Assembly: GCA_025456385.1 (NCBI GenBank)
Contig: JALOKS010000193.1
Coordinates: forward strand, 1 to 5,505
Direction of reading: 5' to 3'
Length of the DNA stretch: 5,505 nucleotides
Source of the DNA: Thermoanaerobaculales bacterium
Lineage (GTDB): Bacteria; Acidobacteriota; Thermoanaerobaculia; Thermoanaerobaculales; Sulfomarinibacteraceae
Below the pieces are notes generated by a model. That model was not told the origin of the DNA. It saw only the letters and a program-made list of their open reading frames with translations, and ran no database searches. Shown piece by piece: positions 1-5,505 of the stretch. The position numbers were made by a program, and so were the translations under genes. The first letter of the stretch is position 1; the number at the start of each line of letters is the position of its first letter.

Positions 1-167
1 CCGCCCACCTTCGGGTCGAGAAGGTCGTCACGCGCGGCCGCGCCGTCACCCGGGTGAGCACCCTGCCTCCGGCGGAGCGCGAGGCCGAGGTGGCGCGCAT
101 GCTCGCCGGCGACGAGCTCACCGAAACCGCCCTCGCCCACGCCCGGGCGCTGCTCGGAGGCTCATGA
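1..167 (+). CDS. recN: DNA repair protein RecN, C-terminal end (5' part outside window)
   Basis: Only the last 54 residues are visible, read in the frame starting at base 3 and ending in TGA at 165-167. They begin AHLRVEKVVTRGRAVTRVS and continue through EREAEVARMLAGDELTETA to ALLGGS. A 'H-x-V-EK ... GR-x-VTRV ... L-x-x-x-ER-x-x-E-x-ARML-x-G ... T-x-x-A-x-x-HA-x-x-LL' pattern is how RecN proteins end, just after the ABC-ATPase D-loop and H-loop region. RecN is a cytoplasmic SMC-like ATPase that acts in recombinational repair of double-strand breaks. The Walker A and B motifs and the coiled coil lie upstream of the window, so family assignment rests on this tail alone. The stop overlaps the next start as ATGA (164-167), which indicates co-transcription and translational coupling with tsaC. 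Confidence 0.85.
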   Translation, partial: AHLRVEKVVTRGRAVTRVSTLPPAEREAEVARMLAGDELTETALAHARALLGGS

Positions 168-775
168 GGAGGCTCGCGTTCATCGCGCCCGCCGAGGTCG
201 CGGCGGCGGTCGCGCCCACCCTCGAGGTGGTGGCGGCCGGCGGGGTCGTCCTGATTCCGAGCGAGAGCTTCTACGGTCTCGCTGCGGACCCCCGCTCCGC
301 CCCAGCCGTCGCTCGGGTGCGCGCACTCAAGGACCGCCCCCCGGAGCTCGGCCTGCCGGTGCTCTGCGCCGACTGGCAGCAGCTCGAGGCGCTGGTGGTG
401 GTGCCCGAGCGGTGGCGGGTGAAGCTCTCGCGGCTGTGGCCGGCGGCCCTCACGGTGGTGCTCGAGGCTCGGGAGCCGATCGCGGCCGCGAGCGGCGGCA
501 CCCTGGCGGTGAGAATTCCCGCCCATCGGGAGCTGCGGGCGCTGATGTACCGGGTCGGCCCACTGACCGGGACCTCGGCCAATCGCCACGGTAAGCCGCC
601 GAGCACGACCGTCGACGAGGCCCTGCGCTTTCTGGTCGGCGCGCCGGAGATTGCGCTCGACGGCGGCGCCACCGCGGGCGGCCCGGCGAGCACGCTGGTC
701 GATCTCAGCGGGCCCGAGGCGCGCATCCTGCGGCCCGGCCGCTGCGCCTGGGAGGAGCCTTACCCCGACGGCTGA
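164..775 (+). CDS. tsaC: L-threonylcarbamoyladenylate synthase (TsaC, Sua5/YciO/YrdC family)
   Basis: A 203-residue single-domain YrdC/TsaC protein, without the extra C-terminal domain of longer Sua5 enzymes. The family makes threonylcarbamoyl-AMP from L-threonine, bicarbonate and ATP in the cytoplasm. TsaB, TsaD and TsaE, not in this window, then transfer the group to A37 of ANN-decoding tRNAs as t6A. Visible motifs: GGVVLIPSESFYGLAADP (26-43), where the usual PTETVYGL is PSESFYGL with conservative Ser replacements; the K-x-R nucleotide-binding motif as KDR (56-58); LWPAALTVVL (91-100); AVRIPAH (115-121); the S-x-N motif as SAN (138-140); and DGGATAGGPASTLVDLS (166-182) followed by ILRPGR. 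The ATG overlaps the recN stop. A GGAGG at 156-160 lies only 3 nt upstream, so translational coupling probably drives initiation. A YciO-type paralogue is less likely because both signature motifs are intact. Confidence 0.92.
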   Translation: MRRLAFIAPAEVAAAVAPTLEVVAAGGVVLIPSESFYGLAADPRSAPAVARVRALKDRPPELGLPVLCADWQQLEALVVVPERWRVKLSRLWPAALTVVLEAREPIAAASGGTLAVRIPAHRELRALMYRVGPLTGTSANRHGKPPSTTVDEALRFLVGAPEIALDGGATAGGPASTLVDLSGPEARILRPGRCAWEEPYPDG

Positions 776-790
776 GGCAGGCCGCGGCGG

Positions 791-823
791 CTGTGGAAAA
801 GCCTGTGGAAAGAACTGCGGAAA
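791..823 (-). repeat. Three tandem DnaA-box-like 9-mers at 12-bp period
   Basis: CTGTGGAAA occurs at 791-799 and 803-811, and CTGCGGAAA at 815-823, each starting exactly 12 bp after the last. Read on the reverse strand, the first gives TTTTCCACA (bases 800-792), which fully matches the relaxed DnaA-box consensus TTNTNCACA. The second gives CTTTCCACA with one mismatch, and the third is further degenerate. The repeat is seen directly; DnaA binding is an inference from the known box consensus. The array sits at the edge of an AT-rich island, as boxes do in replication origins and in DnaA-controlled promoters. Confidence 0.55.
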
Positions 824-838
824 TCTCGTTAAGGCAAT

Positions 839-904
839 GTAAACGCAAGCACTTCTGCCAACCACCCCGGCCCCGCCCTCAAAACTTTAACCTCTTTGTT
901 TACA
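839..904. repeat. Separated inverted repeat TGTAAAC ... GTTTACA
   Basis: TGTAAAC at 839-845 and GTTTACA at 898-904 are perfect reverse complements, with one further G-T pair inward. The centres are 59 bp apart, inside the AT-rich island. The arms could be two operator half-sites or the base of a long RNA stem. No known regulator is assigned, and 7-bp arms this far apart can arise by chance in AT-rich DNA. Confidence 0.3.
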
Positions 905-1005
905 GAGACTTGAAACTATCTCGTTCAATCTCAAGCCGTTGCCTGCGGGTCGCCTCCGAGGCCAGTTCCACAAGCCCCTGATTTACGGCAGCTTGCGGTC
1001 CCGGA

Positions 1006-1036
1006 CCCCGAGGGGCGGTGGTTGCCGCTCCCGGGG
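1006..1036. repeat. GC-rich inverted repeat (12-bp stem) upstream of hisS
   Basis: Bases 1006-1018 pair with 1025-1036 to form a 12-bp stem containing one bulged A (1011), one G-T pair (1014 with 1029) and a 6-base loop, TGGTTG. No T-run follows, so it is not a standard rho-independent terminator. Its right arm overlaps the proposed -35 element of the hisS promoter. It could be an operator, or a processed 3' end of the recN-tsaC transcript. Confidence 0.5.
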
Positions 1037-1050
1037 CTCCGTGCTAGCGT
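1022..1050 (+). promoter_or_regulatory. Candidate sigma70-type promoter for hisS
   Basis: TTGCCG (1022-1027) and TAGCGT (1045-1050) are separated by exactly 17 bp, and the -10 is preceded by TGC, an extended -10 feature. The same layout (TTG..., 17 bp, TGC plus hexamer) is seen in the much stronger tRNA promoter at 4690-4718 in this window. Transcription would begin near 1057, giving a leader of about 48 nt. The hexamers match consensus only partly, so this is an inference. Confidence 0.45.
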
Positions 1051-1059
1051 GCCCCTCTC

Positions 1060-1088
1060 CCTCCGGCGCGGACGCGGGCGAGCGGAGG
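1060..1088 (+). promoter_or_regulatory. Hairpin in the proposed hisS leader
   Basis: CCTCCG (1060-1065) pairs with CGGAGG (1083-1088), and an inner GCG/CGC pairing is possible within the loop. If transcription starts near 1057, this stem makes up most of the short leader and ends directly before the G-rich ribosome-binding stretch at 1090-1096. It hides one Shine-Dalgarno-like GGAGG (1084-1088), which at 16 nt is too far from the GTG start to be the main one. A role in translational control is possible but unproven. Confidence 0.35.
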
Positions 1089-1089
1089 C

Positions 1090-1103
1090 AGGGGGGTACC
1101 GCG
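1090..1103 (+). promoter_or_regulatory. hisS ribosome-binding site with T-box-like sequence
   Basis: AGGGGGG (1090-1096) lies 8 nt before the GTG start of hisS and is the likely Shine-Dalgarno site. The whole string AGGGGGGTACCGCG also matches the T-box riboswitch core AGGGTGGNACCGCG at every defined position except one. That position is the T that would pair with the terminal A of the tRNA. The ribosome-binding role is well supported; the T-box reading is speculative and is discussed in the findings. Confidence 0.6.
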
Positions 1104-1104
1104 G

Positions 1105-2379
1105 GTGATACGCAAGGTCAAGGGAACCCGAGACATCCTGCCGCCCGAGACGCGCCTGTGGGTCGCGGTCGAGGCGGCGGCGCACCGCGTCTTCGCCGGC
1201 TTCGGCTACGACGAGGTGCGCCTGCCGGTGATGGAGCCGACCGAGCTCTTCGTGCGCTCGGTGGGCGAGGACACCGACATCGTCGCCAAAGAGATGTACA
1301 CCTTCCCCGACCGCAAGGGCCGCTCCCTGACCCTGCGCCCGGAGGGCACCGCCGGCGTCGCCCGGGCCTTCATCGAGAACGGCCTCGGCCAGAGCCCGCA
1401 GCCGCTGCGGCTCAGCTACCTCGGCCCGATGTTCCGCTACGAGAAGATGCAGCGCGGCCGCTTCCGGCAGTTCGCGCAGATCGGCATCGAGCTCCTCGGC
1501 GCGGCAACGCCGCAGGCCGACATCGAGGTCCTGCTCGTCCTCCACACCTTCCTCTCGGAGCTCGGCTTCGCGGACCTCGTGATCCTGCTCAACAACCTCG
1601 GTGACCCCGAGGACCGCGCCGCCTACGTGGCGCGGCTCAAGACCGAGCTCGAGGGCCACCGCAGCGAGCTCTGCGCCGACTGCGAGAGGCGCTGGCAGAC
1701 GAACCCTCTGCGTCTCCTTGACTGCAAGGTCGAGCGCTGCCGCGAGCTCGTCGCCGACACCACGCCGGTGGCGGAGATGGCGAGCAGCGAGGCGAAGACG
1801 CACGTCGCAGCGGTCGAGGAGGGCCTGGCCGCGCTCGCCATCCCGGTCCGGCGCGCGCCGCGGCTGGTGCGCGGCCTCGACTACTACCTGCGCACGGTGT
1901 TCGAGGTCGTGTCGCCGGAGCTCGGCGAGGACACCGTGATCTGCGGCGGCGGCCGCTACGACCGGCTGGTCACCGACCTCGGCGGACCGGAGGTCCCCGG
2001 GATCGGCTTCGCCATCGGTGAGGACCGGCTGGTCGAGGTGCTGCCCCCGCCGTACCGCCGACGGGTTCTCGAGCGGCCGCTGGCGGCGGTGCTGCCGATC
2101 GGCGCCGCGGCCGCCGCGCCCGCCCTGGCCTTGACCCGGCAGCTCGCGCTCGTCGGCATCACGGCGCCCTGCGAGGTGACCGGGCGCTCGCTCAAGGCCG
2201 GCCTCAAGTGGGCGGGCAAGATCGGCGCCGCGGCGGCCGTCATCCTCGGTGAGCGCGAGGTCGAGGCGGGCGTCGCGGTGGTCCGCGACCTGGCGCGCGG
2301 CGAGCAGTCCGAGGTGCCGGCCGGTGAGCTCGCGGCGCATGTGGCGCGGCTGCTCCGCGGCTCGGAGTCAGATTCGTAA
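1105..2379 (+). CDS. hisS: Histidyl-tRNA synthetase
   Basis: A 424-residue class II synthetase, the usual bacterial HisRS length. It charges tRNA-His with histidine using ATP, in the cytoplasm. Start: GTG at 1105, giving MIRKVKGTRDILPPE, with the diagnostic GTRDILP near the N-terminus. Motif 1 spans about residues 33-48. TLRPEGTAGVAR (76-87) is the ATP/histidine pocket. Motif 2 is MFRYEKMQRGRFRQFAQIG (109-127). The histidine-specific motif is RGLDYYLRTVFE (256-267), with Leu where Thr is common. Motif 3 is GFAIGEDRL (301-309), with the conserved Arg308. The C-terminal anticodon-binding domain runs from about 325 to 420 and includes ILGEREVEAGVAVVRDL. The insertion domain has four cysteines, C190, C193, C207 and C212, a possible metal site. 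aspS follows after 155 bp with no terminator, so the two probably share a transcript. Confidence 0.97.
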   Translation: MIRKVKGTRDILPPETRLWVAVEAAAHRVFAGFGYDEVRLPVMEPTELFVRSVGEDTDIVAKEMYTFPDRKGRSLTLRPEGTAGVARAFIENGLGQSPQPLRLSYLGPMFRYEKMQRGRFRQFAQIGIELLGAATPQADIEVLLVLHTFLSELGFADLVILLNNLGDPEDRAAYVARLKTELEGHRSELCADCERRWQTNPLRLLDCKVERCRELVADTTPVAEMASSEAKTHVAAVEEGLAALAIPVRRAPRLVRGLDYYLRTVFEVVSPELGEDTVICGGGRYDRLVTDLGGPEVPGIGFAIGEDRLVEVLPPPYRRRVLERPLAAVLPIGAAAAAPALALTRQLALVGITAPCEVTGRSLKAGLKWAGKIGAAAAVILGEREVEAGVAVVRDLARGEQSEVPAGELAAHVARLLRGSESDS

Positions 2380-2452
2380 CAGGCCCGCGATCAGGGGCGG
2401 GGACGGGTACGGGAGGCTCGGCCCGCACTTCCGGGCACCGGATGGTGGGTGG

Positions 2453-2476
2453 GAACGTTCAAACGTGAAAACGTTT
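2453..2476. repeat. Three ACGT-core 8-mers in tandem upstream of aspS
   Basis: GAACGTTC (2453-2460), AAACGTGA (2461-2468) and AAACGTTT (2469-2476) are three adjacent 8-base units with an ACGT core at the same place in each (2455, 2463, 2471). The outer two units are perfect palindromes. The array lies in the 155-bp hisS-aspS spacer, 58 bp before the aspS start, and is more AT-rich than its surroundings. It looks like a protein-binding array, but no regulator is assigned and no clear promoter hexamers are visible nearby. The rest of the spacer (2380-2452 and 2477-2534) shows only a weak 5-bp hairpin at 2421-2436. Confidence 0.5.
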
Positions 2477-2534
2477 CGTCGCGAACAGGAACGGGTGCCG
2501 GATCGGGATCGGACGACGTGCGGAGAGAAAAAAG

Positions 2535-4301
<1,767 letters not shown>

Positions 4302-4409
4302 TCCGGAGACAGGCGGGAGCCGGCCACCCAACGTCGACTCGAGAGCCTTCGGTCCGGCTGCGCCTGACCGGCCCTTCTGTGGCGCGCCGGCTGTCGCTTC
4401 CCGACCGGT

Positions 4410-4664
4410 TCAGATCTCGGTCTGGTCGTCAATCCTGAAGTCGCCGCGCGCCACACCCTCGAGGAGGCACCGCGCCTCCTCGGCGGCAGCGGCCGCGACC
4501 AGGATCTCGACCGCGCCGAGGCCGTCGAGGGTGAGGCCGTGGGTCTTGCGCAGGGCCTCGCCGCGGACCTCCGAGGCGATGCCGTGCGCGGCCAGAAAGG
4601 AACGGACCTGCTCCTCCTCGAGCTCGCCCTGGGCGGTGTGAACGACCACGAAGCCGTCATCCAT
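4410..4664 (-). CDS. DUF2007-family small protein (putative signal-transducing protein)
   Basis: An 84-residue reverse-strand protein starting MDDGFVVVHTAQGELEEEQ. The pattern fits the DUF2007 family, a small alpha/beta domain described as a putative prokaryotic signal-transducing protein: an opening beta strand (FVVVHTA), a helix rich in E (ELEEEQVRSFLAAHGI, 14-29), a second strand with EVRGEAL, the HGLTLDGLGAVEILV segment (42-56), and a closing helix AAAEEARCLLEG. Its biochemical role is unknown. There is no signal peptide, membrane segment or obvious catalytic residue. No good Shine-Dalgarno site precedes the ATG. A TACGGT hexamer preceded by TGC ends only 6 nt before it, so the message could be leaderless. 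The gene converges with aspS and diverges from the tRNA promoter. Family assignment is from pattern recognition without a search. Confidence 0.8.
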   Translation of the reverse strand: MDDGFVVVHTAQGELEEEQVRSFLAAHGIASEVRGEALRKTHGLTLDGLGAVEILVAAAAAEEARCLLEGVARGDFRIDDQTEI

Positions 4665-4670
4665 GCCGCC

Positions 4671-4679
4671 ACCGTAGCA
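4671..4679 (-). promoter_or_regulatory. Candidate extended -10 promoter for the DUF2007 gene
   Basis: On the reverse strand, TGC TACGGT (4679-4671) resembles an extended -10 element of the TGN-TANNNT type. The hexamer ends 6 nt before the ATG, so the predicted first transcribed base is about the A of the start codon. No good -35 is visible; GGACTG stands at the expected place. That place overlaps the -35 of the opposing tRNA promoter. Confidence 0.35.
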
Positions 4680-4689
4680 CTCCCGAGAG

Positions 4690-4718
4690 TTGACAGTCCC
4701 GGGCCCCGTTGCTATGAT
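4690..4718 (+). promoter_or_regulatory. Strong sigma70-type promoter for the tRNA-Val genes
   Basis: A perfect -35, TTGACA (4690-4695), is followed after exactly 17 bp by TATGAT (4713-4718), one base from the TATAAT consensus, with an extended -10 TGC in front. Initiation is expected near 4725. The bases between -10 and the start (CCGCTC) are GC-rich, a discriminator type known from stringently controlled stable-RNA promoters; that control here is an inference. The leader to the first tRNA is about 90 nt. It contains a small hairpin, ACGGG-ACCA-CCCGT (4786-4799), and an alternative pairing of 4767-4773 with 4794-4800. Confidence 0.9.
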
Positions 4719-4814
4719 CCGCTCCCCGTTTTTGCGGGCAGGTTCTTTCTTATCTCACGAGACGAAGGCGGGTCGGAAAGCGTCCACGGGACCACCCGTC
4801 AGCAGTCGAATTGT

Positions 4815-4891
4815 AGGCGCGTAGCTCAGCTGGTTAGAGTGCTACCTTGACACGGTAGAGGTCAGCGGTTCGATCCCGCTCGCGCCTACCA
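4815..4891 (+). tRNA. tRNA-Val (anticodon GAC)
   Basis: A complete 77-nt cloverleaf with encoded CCA. The acceptor stem AGGCGCG (4815-4821) pairs perfectly with CGCGCCT (4881-4887). The D stem is GCTC/GAGT, with one G-T pair and the loop AGCTGGTTA. The anticodon stem CTACC/GGTAG (4842-4846, 4854-4858) carries the loop TTGACAC with anticodon GAC (4849-4851), reading GUC and GUU. The variable loop is AGGTC. The T stem AGCGG/CCGCT encloses TTCGATC. The discriminator is A (4888) and CCA is at 4889-4891. A35, C36 and A73 fit valine identity. The first pair is A-U rather than the more usual G-C, and the leader bases GT (4813-4814) could extend acceptor pairing into A73 and C74. Confidence 0.97.
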
Positions 4892-4905
4892 CCTTGAGTC
4901 CGTAG

Positions 4906-4982
4906 AGGCGCGTAGCTCAGTTGGTTAGAGCGCATCCCTCACACGGATGAGGCCCGCGGTTCGAGTCCGCGCGCGCCTACCA
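4906..4982 (+). tRNA. tRNA-Val (anticodon CAC)
   Basis: A complete 77-nt cloverleaf with encoded CCA, beginning 14 nt after the first tRNA and presumably cut from the same transcript. The acceptor stem AGGCGCG/CGCGCCT is identical to that of its neighbour. The D stem is GCTC/GAGC with the loop AGTTGGTTA. The anticodon stem CATCC/GGATG (4933-4937, 4945-4949) has the loop CTCACAC and anticodon CAC (4940-4942), reading GUG. The variable loop is AGGCC. The T stem CGCGG/CCGCG encloses TTCGAGT. The discriminator is A (4979) and CCA is at 4980-4982. A CAC-anticodon tRNA suits a GC-rich genome that uses GUG heavily. The two genes differ mainly in the anticodon and T stems, so they are old paralogues rather than a recent duplication. 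Confidence 0.97.
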
Positions 4983-4995
4983 TGCGGACTCGCCG

Positions 4996-5019
4996 ACCCG
5001 ACCCCGTGGTCGGGTTTTT
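4996..5019 (+). terminator. Rho-independent terminator after the tRNA-Val genes
   Basis: CCCGACC (4997-5003) pairs with GGTCGGG (5008-5014) around the loop CCGT, with an added A-T pair (4996 with 5015), followed by TTTTT (5015-5019) and more T-rich bases. It begins 14 nt after the second tRNA and should end the tRNA transcript. It also lies between the tRNA promoter and thrS. Confidence 0.88.
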
Positions 5020-5025
5020 GTTTGT

Positions 5026-5056
5026 GCGCCCGTCGGGGGGTCGCCCGCGACGGCGC
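5026..5056 (+). promoter_or_regulatory. Hairpin just upstream of the thrS ribosome-binding site
   Basis: CGTCG (5031-5035) pairs with CGACG (5048-5052). The stem extends through C5030-G5053 and, past one bulged C, through GCG (5026-5028) with CGC (5054-5056), for nine pairs in all. The 12-nt loop can form an extra GGG/CCC pairing. No T-run follows. It ends 6 nt before GGAG (5062-5065), so it could affect thrS translation, but this is inference. Confidence 0.35.
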
Positions 5057-5071
5057 CGGTTGGAGTGCGAC

Positions 5072-5505
5072 ATGGCCGAGACAGTTCGGGTGAGCTTGCC
5101 GGACGGCAGCGAGCGGGAGTTCCCCGCCGGGACCACCGTGGTCCAGGTGGCGGCAGCCATCGGCCCGCGGCTCGCCCGCGACACGGTCGCGGGGCTGGTG
5201 AACGGCCGCCTCGTCGACCTGCGCGCCCCGCTGAGCGCCGACGCCGAGCTGCGGATCGTGACCACCAAGGACCCCGAGGCCGGCGAGGTCATCCGCCACT
5301 CGGCGGAGCACGTGCTCGCCGACGCGGTCAAGCGCCTGTGGCCGGGCACGCCGATCGACGCCGGACGCCAGGACCACGCCGAGAAGTTCCAGTACGACTT
5401 CCGTTTCCCGCGCGCCTTCCGGCCCGAGGACTTCGAGCGGATCGAGGCGGAGATGGCCCGGATCATCGCCGAGGACCTCGAGTTCGAGCGCGTCGAGGCG
5501 AGCCG
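5072..5505 (+). CDS. thrS: Threonyl-tRNA synthetase, N-terminal part (3' end outside window)
   Basis: The first 144 codons and two further bases are visible. Start: ATG at 5072, with GGAG at 5062-5065 six nt upstream. Residues about 4-65 form the TGS domain (TVRVSLPDGSEREFPAGTTV ... VNGRLVDLRAPL). The editing domain follows, with the paired histidines of HSAEHVLADAVKRLWPG (H76 and H80), which in ThrRS help clear mischarged Ser-tRNA-Thr. The next segment reads IDAGRQDHAEKFQYDF (95-110), where many enzymes have a GPPI-x-x-GFYYDF-type sequence. RPEDFERIEAEMARIIAEDL fits the family's following helix. The catalytic and anticodon domains lie beyond the window. No promoter is evident between the tRNA terminator and the ATG, so expression may come from read-through or an undetected promoter. 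The gene would charge tRNA-Thr in the cytoplasm. Confidence 0.95.
   Translation, partial: MAETVRVSLPDGSEREFPAGTTVVQVAAAIGPRLARDTVAGLVNGRLVDLRAPLSADAELRIVTTKDPEAGEVIRHSAEHVLADAVKRLWPGTPIDAGRQDHAEKFQYDFRFPRAFRPEDFERIEAEMARIIAEDLEFERVEAS

Larger units (their letters stand above)
776..1104. other. Intergenic region between tsaC and hisS with an AT-rich island
   Basis: This 329-bp stretch has no credible protein gene. Bases from about 790 to 935 are strikingly less GC-rich than the rest of the window, with runs such as AAAACTTTAACCTCTTTG. The stretch holds three tandem DnaA-box-like motifs (791-823), a separated inverted repeat TGTAAAC/GTTTACA (839-845 and 898-904), a GC-rich hairpin (1006-1036), a candidate hisS promoter (1022-1050), a second hairpin (1060-1088) and the hisS ribosome-binding region. 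No terminator with a U-tract follows tsaC. A small RNA encoded here cannot be excluded, but I recognise no known RNA family; the conserved SRP RNA core was looked for and not found. Confidence 0.7.

Noticed and set aside
776..1104. A known small RNA gene (SRP RNA, 6S RNA) in the tsaC-hisS spacer
   Set aside because: The conserved SRP core (GGAAGG-type loop with AGCAG) is absent, and no structure typical of 6S RNA could be recognised by eye.
931..2340. A long open frame on the reverse strand across hisS (469 codons)
   Set aside because: It is antisense to a clearly real HisRS gene. Its composition is dominated by R, A, E, D and L as expected from reading GC-rich DNA backwards, and it matches no recognisable family.
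2421..2436. Small hairpin GCCCG-CACTTC-CGGGC after hisS as a terminator
   Set aside because: The stem has only 5 bp and no T-run follows. Such stems are common by chance in GC-rich DNA.
4302..4409. Possible bidirectional terminator between aspS and the DUF2007 gene
   Set aside because: The best inverted repeat is AGCCGGC (4318-4324) with GCCGGCT (4386-4392), about 60 nt apart and without a T-run on either side. Nothing convincing is present.

Overview
The window is GC-rich bacterial DNA (by eye roughly 70% GC or more) that holds housekeeping genes for DNA repair and, mostly, tRNA supply. Tight packing, the hisS-aspS pairing, tRNA genes with encoded CCA ends, and ordinary family-length proteins all point to a bacterial chromosome. 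The lineage cannot be fixed from the sequence; an Acidobacteriota-like or other deep-branching high-GC group is my best guess. I see no phage, transposon, CRISPR or plasmid signature.

Layout, left to right. (1) 1-167: the last 54 codons of recN, whose stop overlaps the start of the next gene. (2) 164-775: tsaC, which makes the threonylcarbamoyl-AMP intermediate of tRNA t6A modification. (3) 776-1104: a 329-bp spacer that is unusually AT-rich in its first half. It carries three tandem DnaA-box-like 9-mers, a distant inverted repeat, a strong hairpin, a candidate promoter, and a T-box-like string at the hisS ribosome-binding site. (4) 1105-2379: hisS. (5) 2380-2534: a spacer with three ACGT motifs at an exact 8-bp period. 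(6) 2535-4301: aspS. (7) 4302-4409: a convergent spacer with no convincing terminator. (8) 4410-4664, reverse strand: a small DUF2007-family gene. (9) 4690-4982: a near-consensus sigma70-type promoter, a leader of about 90 nt, tRNA-Val(GAC) and tRNA-Val(CAC). (10) 4996-5019: a rho-independent terminator. (11) 5072-5505: the start of thrS, which runs off the window.

Three aminoacyl-tRNA synthetases, two valine tRNAs and one tRNA-modification enzyme sit within about 5 kb, so the region is a translation-supply neighbourhood. recN-tsaC are translationally coupled. hisS and aspS are probably co-transcribed. thrS lies just past the tRNA terminator and shows no promoter of its own, so it may depend on read-through.

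I did not find a clear new biological system. The best second-look items are the DnaA-box-like array and AT-rich island upstream of hisS, the T-box-like sequence at the hisS start, the 8-bp ACGT array upstream of aspS, and the mixed tRNA-discrimination signature in AspRS.
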